The notes under the pieces are model-generated. The model was not told the DNA's origin, did no database searches, and saw only the letters and a program-made list of their open reading frames with translations. Positions 59,649 to 64,000 of a DNA stretch of 64,000 nucleotides are shown one piece after another (position 1 is the first letter of the stretch; each line of letters starts with the position of its first letter). A program made the position numbers and the translations under genes. The DNA lies in the NCBI GenBank assembly GCA_048013815.1, contig CM106586.1:124001-188000 (forward strand), in the 5' to 3' direction. The stretch is from Setoptus koraiensis (lineage: Eukaryota; Arthropoda).

Positions 59649-60304
59649 AACCATGGGCCTCTGTGCCATTATGGCTGATTTGAGAGTTGTCGTAGTGAGA
59701 TACTATTGTATCATAATGAGGTAAATTGATTGAATTATTGTGCTGCAATGGCGATTTTGACATTGAAGGCGATGTTGATGGTTTTTGTGATCCAGAATCA
59801 ATGTCGTTGAAAGTTTGATTATGGTAACAACAACTACCAAAAAGGAATTTATCTGAGCAAGTTCCTAAATGTTTACCTTCGGTTTTAATACAATCCCACA
59901 TAAACATACATGTTCCCTCTTCACCTACGGCATTCTTACATGGTTTTACACTAATCACTGTTATGGATGTACCTGAATTGAATTTATTTTTGTTTACAAA
60001 AGAGTGATCGTAAAGTTATCATTACTATTGAAGGGAGCGCTAAAAATATGTTAATCTTATAATAATGTGAATGTTGCGAATAATAACACAATTGTTACTC
60101 ACCGAGACCCTTGAAACAGTCTATCCAAGTAAGACTAGTCAAGCTAACAAGACAAATCAATATCAAAGTTGATCTAATTAACTGTCTCCAATTTCTACTG
60201 TGTTGCGGTGAGGAGTGTAGTCTATTTTTATATGAACAATGTAAATAATGTCCTCTTGTTGTAAAAATCAATATGCAGTTGTTGTCAACAGTTTTGTGAT
60301 CCAT
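59632..60304 (-). CDS. Truncated second copy of the protease 5' end, possible 180-aa knot-domain protein
   Basis: Copy of protease exon 1 (60103..60304) and the first part of exon 2, ending at a new stop at 59632..59634 just beyond the duplication boundary (..TEAHGCELIE). Donor GTGAGT and acceptor TTCAG are intact, and the joined frame is 181 codons including stop. The product would keep the signal anchor and the whole disulfide-knot domain (GTCMFMWDC .. LFGSCC) but no stem or protease domain. Against the parent I count four amino-acid differences: Arg to Gly in exon 1, and Ala to Val, Leu to Ser and Pro to Ser in exon 2. It is either a dead 5' fragment or a new membrane-anchored non-catalytic protein. 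Its upstream region was copied for about 1 kb, so the parental promoter may be included. Confidence 0.6.
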
Positions 60305-61396
60305 AATTGCTTTATTGTTACTAATTGACCTGGTTTAAAATGTTTTTTATGAGATAAATGTCATATATGATTTTTAGGTGCGAGTATAATAACTAAATAT
60401 AACAACAATAATAATACAGATCATCAATTCACTGACAAGATGCTTATTGATTTTTCTTTGGTTGCTTCTGACTTTGTGTGAGTTCAATCATAGAAATTTC
60501 TTCTTCCTAAGTCGTAAATTTTGCATAAATTCTTCTGCGTTCTTAAGATTAAGACTATTTAGATATAATATCTTTGCGAGGTAAACTATATGTTTGTTCG
60601 ACACACAAATGGGTCAAGTCATGGAAGTCTGGAAAAGGATAGGAGTTGCCCTCGTGGGCACCTAGAAAGTCTATTCAACTAGAAGCCATCGTGTCTATGT
60701 AATAAGTTTAGTATTTAAGTCTTGTTGTATGGACGAGTTGCATGTAAGCTTCAGAATATAAATGTTAAATGTTATCAAAGAGTAATACTCTCTTGTTTCT
60801 TTTCTTTTCTCTTTTCTTGATGATGTCAATGGTCAACGACGACTGTTCTAATGATTTGAATATGAAAAAGATTCTTCTCACTATGGAATGGTTTCACTAT
60901 TAATACATTGAACACAGTAACTACTACACAAGAACTGTTTATGTGCACCTGGTGTGGATATTATTATGATGACGATGATAATGATATGATCCAAGCTCAC
61001 TTAATGTCACTGTACTACAAACGTTTTCGTGAATGAGAAGAGAACTTCTCTTGTCAGTGGGATCTGAAGAAGAAGAAAAAACTTTCTTTAGTTGCAATGG
61101 TTAACATGTACAAGCAGGGTATAGAATTTTACTGTAACTTTAATACTGACAGTTTTAATGGTATGGTGAATAGTAAAAAGAGAAATCCACAACGGTTGAC
61201 CATGATACATTGACTCATTGCGGTCATTAGGACACATTTTACACTAAGTGGTATTACACCAAGGAATACATTCACTTGTGGTTAAATAAGGCAGCCAGCT
61301 CAGACAGTGAAAAAATATAACCGAGAAGCTTGCTGAAATCCCGTTGTCTGCTTCGACAGGTTGTGTCGAGGCAGACAATTCTATCTATGTAGGGCG

Positions 61397-61427
61397 ATGT
61401 AGTTAGGGCGATACGCCCTAACTACAT
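61397..61427. repeat. Fold-back palindrome at the duplication junction
   Basis: 14-bp arms ATGTAGTTAGGGCG and CGCCCTAACTACAT flank ATA. The source locus (54582 onwards) has only the right arm, so the left arm was created as an inverted copy when the two source segments were joined. Confidence 0.9.
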
Positions 61428-61470
61428 GACAACTATGATAATATGGACGAAACAAACAATGATGTTATGA

Positions 61471-61830
61471 TTACTCCTCTTTTTGTTCGTCATCATCTGG
61501 CGGATATAGATTGGGAAATTTGCTGAAGCATTCTTTCATGGCTTTAAAAAGAGGGTAGCAGCTTTCAGCATTGGCCATCTGTTCTTTAGTATCTAAATCT
61601 TGTGCCTTGTGAATACACGAAAAAGCCTCTCTGAACTCATAACCACATGGCCCGTAAGGCATCCCACCTAGACATGGACAGGACCAATTTAATTCTCCGT
61701 TAGGCAAAACAAGTCCTTTTCTTTGTTCACTAGGATCCAGAGGTGCCAATTGAATCCTAGACGGTTCTTCGTGGTCTTTTTTGAACGTAATGATAATCCT
61801 ATCCTTGCCTATCTGTTTGCATAGAGACAT
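61471..61830 (-). CDS. CHCHD4: MIA40 / CHCHD4, copy 2, 119 aa
   Basis: Intact duplicate of the gene at 54662..55021. CPC and both CX9C motifs are unchanged. I see one amino-acid change (FPKLYP to FPNLYP) and one silent change. The ATG is at 61830; the frame remains open upstream but without another ATG. Homology to the parent stops 26 bp upstream of the ATG (61856), so the parental bidirectional promoter was not copied. A TATA box (TATATAAA, 61920..61927 on this strand) in the new flank could drive it. Same predicted role as copy 1: oxidative folding in the mitochondrial intermembrane space. Expression is unknown. Confidence 0.88.
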   Translation of the reverse strand: MSLCKQIGKDRIIITFKKDHEEPSRIQLAPLDPSEQRKGLVLPNGELNWSCPCLGGMPYGPCGYEFREAFSCIHKAQDLDTKEQMANAESCYPLFKAMKECFSKFPNLYPPDDDEQKEE

Positions 61831-61856
61831 CGCCTGTGCTCTATTTACGAATAGAA

Positions 61857-62112
61857 GCAAAACAATAGAGTTCTGAAAAATATTACGATTATTCCAAAAA
61901 CTAGACTTTAGTTGAGGTTTTTATATACCTTTTCTTGCTCAGCTTGATCAGGAGAGAAGATTTAGGCTATAGTCAGTTGGAATCTTCGGTACCTGGAAAG
62001 GAGGTTTACAGTAATGTCTGCTGAAATGCGACAAGGTTGAAATGCGACAGATCTCTCTCTGCGCACGGTCAGTGGGTTAAATTCAGCGGGAAATTTGAAT
62101 ATTGATCGTTTT
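61857..62112. other. Flank between MIA40 copy 2 and the second gap
   Basis: Not homologous to the parental MIA40 flank. Contains the TATA-like element listed next and no recognisable coding sequence. Confidence 0.5.
61920..61927 (-). promoter_or_regulatory. TATA box upstream of MIA40 copy 2
   Basis: TATATAAA on the minus strand, 90 bp before the ATG, leaving room for a start site about 30 bp downstream and a leader of about 60 nt. It lies outside the duplicated segment. Confidence 0.4.
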
Positions 62113-62612
62113 NNNNNNNNNNNNNNNNNNNNNNNNNNNNNNNNNNNNNNNNNNNNNNNNNNNNNNNNNNNNNNNNNNNNNNNNNNNNNNNNNNNNNNNN
62201 NNNNNNNNNNNNNNNNNNNNNNNNNNNNNNNNNNNNNNNNNNNNNNNNNNNNNNNNNNNNNNNNNNNNNNNNNNNNNNNNNNNNNNNNNNNNNNNNNNNN
62301 NNNNNNNNNNNNNNNNNNNNNNNNNNNNNNNNNNNNNNNNNNNNNNNNNNNNNNNNNNNNNNNNNNNNNNNNNNNNNNNNNNNNNNNNNNNNNNNNNNNN
62401 NNNNNNNNNNNNNNNNNNNNNNNNNNNNNNNNNNNNNNNNNNNNNNNNNNNNNNNNNNNNNNNNNNNNNNNNNNNNNNNNNNNNNNNNNNNNNNNNNNNN
62501 NNNNNNNNNNNNNNNNNNNNNNNNNNNNNNNNNNNNNNNNNNNNNNNNNNNNNNNNNNNNNNNNNNNNNNNNNNNNNNNNNNNNNNNNNNNNNNNNNNNN
62601 NNNNNNNNNNNN
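62113..62612. other. Assembly gap (500 N)
   Basis: Exactly 500 N. It interrupts the SLC16-like gene. Confidence 0.99.
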
Positions 62613-62949
62613 AAATACGCGCAATACCATAAGTGGTGCCATTTAAGACAAACATGACGATTAAAATGACCCAAGCGTAGCCAGAGTCGACATTTTTCAT
62701 TTCATTCATTGCGTCATCATTGTTTGCAGTGGCCATTTCCAATGATTTTGTTACATCAATATCACTATCAATGCTATCGGCCATTTTTCGCTTGCAATCC
62801 CAAATTGGTTGCACGTTATAGGTCGTGGTTGTTCTTATTCTGTTTGTCGTTTCATCGTTGTCGCCATCTGTACCTTGCTCGTTTGTCATATTTATGGTGC
62901 TTGAGATAGAATTGACACAACAGTGTCCCCTGTATTTTGTTTCCGACAT
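62613..62949 (-). CDS. SLC16 (monocarboxylate transporter)-like, N-terminal part only
   Basis: The frame opens with ATG at 62949 (MSETKYRGHCC) and runs into the gap. After about 85 polar residues comes DSGYAWVILIVMFVLNGTTY, then GIARI, matching the MCT signature at the first membrane helix (PDGGWGWVVVFASF..NGISYGF, shown as fragments). Later Mets (MTNEQG, MADSID) could also serve as starts. SLC16 proteins are 12-helix plasma-membrane carriers for lactate, pyruvate or related substrates; this fragment does not allow a substrate call. No coding continuation is recognised on the far side of the gap, so the remaining exons are in the missing sequence or out of the window. Confidence 0.8.
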
Positions 62950-64000
62950 GAATCACTATTTCAATTCACTATTCACAAGCAACCTTTAATATGTTCTTTT
63001 TGCTTTTAAGTTTGTTAGTCTGGCGCTTATAATGAGGCCCGTACAAGCTCGCGCTAAAAATCTACGCAGGCACTTAGATGATTCGCAAAAGTTTGATTTC
63101 TACCAATCCGATCAAACACTTGTTTCACTAATGCTACTATTGAAACTACCAAATTACTACTCGATGAAACTCATTCAAGCCGTCATTGATTGATTTTGTC
63201 AATTTGTATTTGTCTTTCGCCTTTGCTTTTGCTTTACTCTCATTTAACACATTGCTACCTGTCCACCAATCAGCTGTTTAGTTCTTTGTCAAGACAGTTA
63301 AGCTGGCTGGTGGGTGAACCAATTGAATAGAACATAAGCTCTATTACTGAGTCGCAGATGCAATATGTATTACCTGTATGAACAAAATTTGCTAGACAGC
63401 GGCAATCAAATAAGACCTAATAGCAGTGATAGACTCAATCTCAGATACTTTGATGAGATTCAATTTAGACACGATTTTGTTAGTTGGTTTGTTTGTTTCA
63501 AACGGCTCGAAAACTAAACCAATTATCGCTGATTAGGTTTAATTCATTTTCGATTCGACCATGATCTTTTGAGTGCTTTTGTAGTGAATTGATGTTATTA
63601 TTAGCAATGTGAGTTGATTATGATAATGTAAAAAGTTGTTACAGTTATTGTGCTACTGTATGGTCGTCAAAGATTTAATATATACAGATACAACTATTGA
63701 AACAAATTATACGACAACACACATGCTTGTCTGCCTGGTGAAATACTACTGTAATCATCAGTTATAACCTTGGCCTTGGACTTGGCCATGATTGTTGTTG
63801 ATTTGTCTGCCAATGAAGGACCGGAAAACAGAGAAGAAAATATTCAAATTGTTTGTGCAATGCAATACAATTGCAATCAAAAGTCAAGCGTCTAGTGTGT
63901 CTGGTGTGTATAGTCACTATATTCACTATAGTGTCAGGTGACTAATGATTGATGATTGGAGGTGACAAATATGATCAATGATACAATAATGCATCTATGT
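62950..64000. other. Upstream flank of the SLC16-like gene
   Basis: No gene or strong repeat was recognised up to the window end. It presumably contains the promoter of the transporter gene. Confidence 0.5.

Larger units (their letters stand above)
59649..61856. repeat. Segmental duplicate of 50622..52344 joined to 54582..55049
   Basis: 59649..61390 matches the protease 5' part and its upstream flank (constant offset of 9027 bp through exon 1), with few substitutions, one single-base and one roughly 17-bp insertion. From about 61411 to 61856 it matches the MIA40 gene segment. The intervening 2.2 kb of the source, including the long CT repeat, is missing. Orientation is direct. Introns are retained, so this is DNA-level duplication. 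Because the left end cuts the protease inside exon 2, this is the derived copy. Confidence 0.93.

Noticed and set aside
62083-62112. Short TTAAATTCAGCGGG match to the complement of the 28S rRNA 5' end
   Set aside because: Only about 14 bases match and the following sequence diverges; too short to call rDNA.

Overview
This is a eukaryotic window, most likely from an arthropod and possibly a mite or other arachnid (inference). Spliceosomal introns of about 100-140 bp are visible, the base composition is AT-rich, and the recognisable genes are animal genes: SMC6, ORC2, a Nimrod/Draper-type receptor, a Stubble/filzig-type serine protease, MIA40/CHCHD4, cytosolic PheRS alpha, a PAK-like kinase and an SLC16 transporter. 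Two assembly gaps of exactly 500 N lie at 33528..34027 and 62113..62612.

Layout. Positions 1 to about 38 kb are gene-poor. I can support only two genes there, both minus-strand and both encoding secreted low-complexity proteins: a Gln/Asn/His-rich first coding exon (4846..5494) and a 607-aa Gln/Tyr/Gly/Ala/Ser-rich protein (8662..10610). The rest is non-coding sequence full of triplet microsatellites (AAC/GTT), short minisatellites and several near-perfect hairpins. From 38.5 kb to the end the window is compact. In order: an inverted SMC6 pseudogene fragment, SMC6, a Lys-rich secreted protein, a NimA/Draper-like receptor, an ORC2-like gene, a six-exon membrane-anchored serine protease, MIA40, PheRS alpha with two in-frame stops, a PAK-like kinase, a truncated second copy of the protease 5' end, a second MIA40 copy, and the first exon of an SLC16-like transporter running into the second gap.

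Themes. (1) SMC6, ORC2, MIA40, PheRS alpha and PAK are all single-exon, while the protease and the receptor have introns. (2) A recent DNA-level duplication copied protease exon 1, intron 1 and part of exon 2, plus the whole MIA40 gene, to a site about 9 kb away beyond PheRS and PAK. The copy lacks about 2.2 kb of the source and has a 31-nt fold-back palindrome at the internal junction, which suggests template switching. The truncated protease copy still has an intact 180-aa spliced frame, and the MIA40 copy has acquired a new upstream region with a TATA box. (3) The SMC6 fragment carries a similar local inversion. (4) PheRS alpha is conserved and in one frame throughout but has two nonsense codons.

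I found no CRISPR array, operon or clearly new molecular system. The most unusual material is the duplication with its possible protease-less knot protein, the two-stop PheRS, and the block of intronless housekeeping genes.
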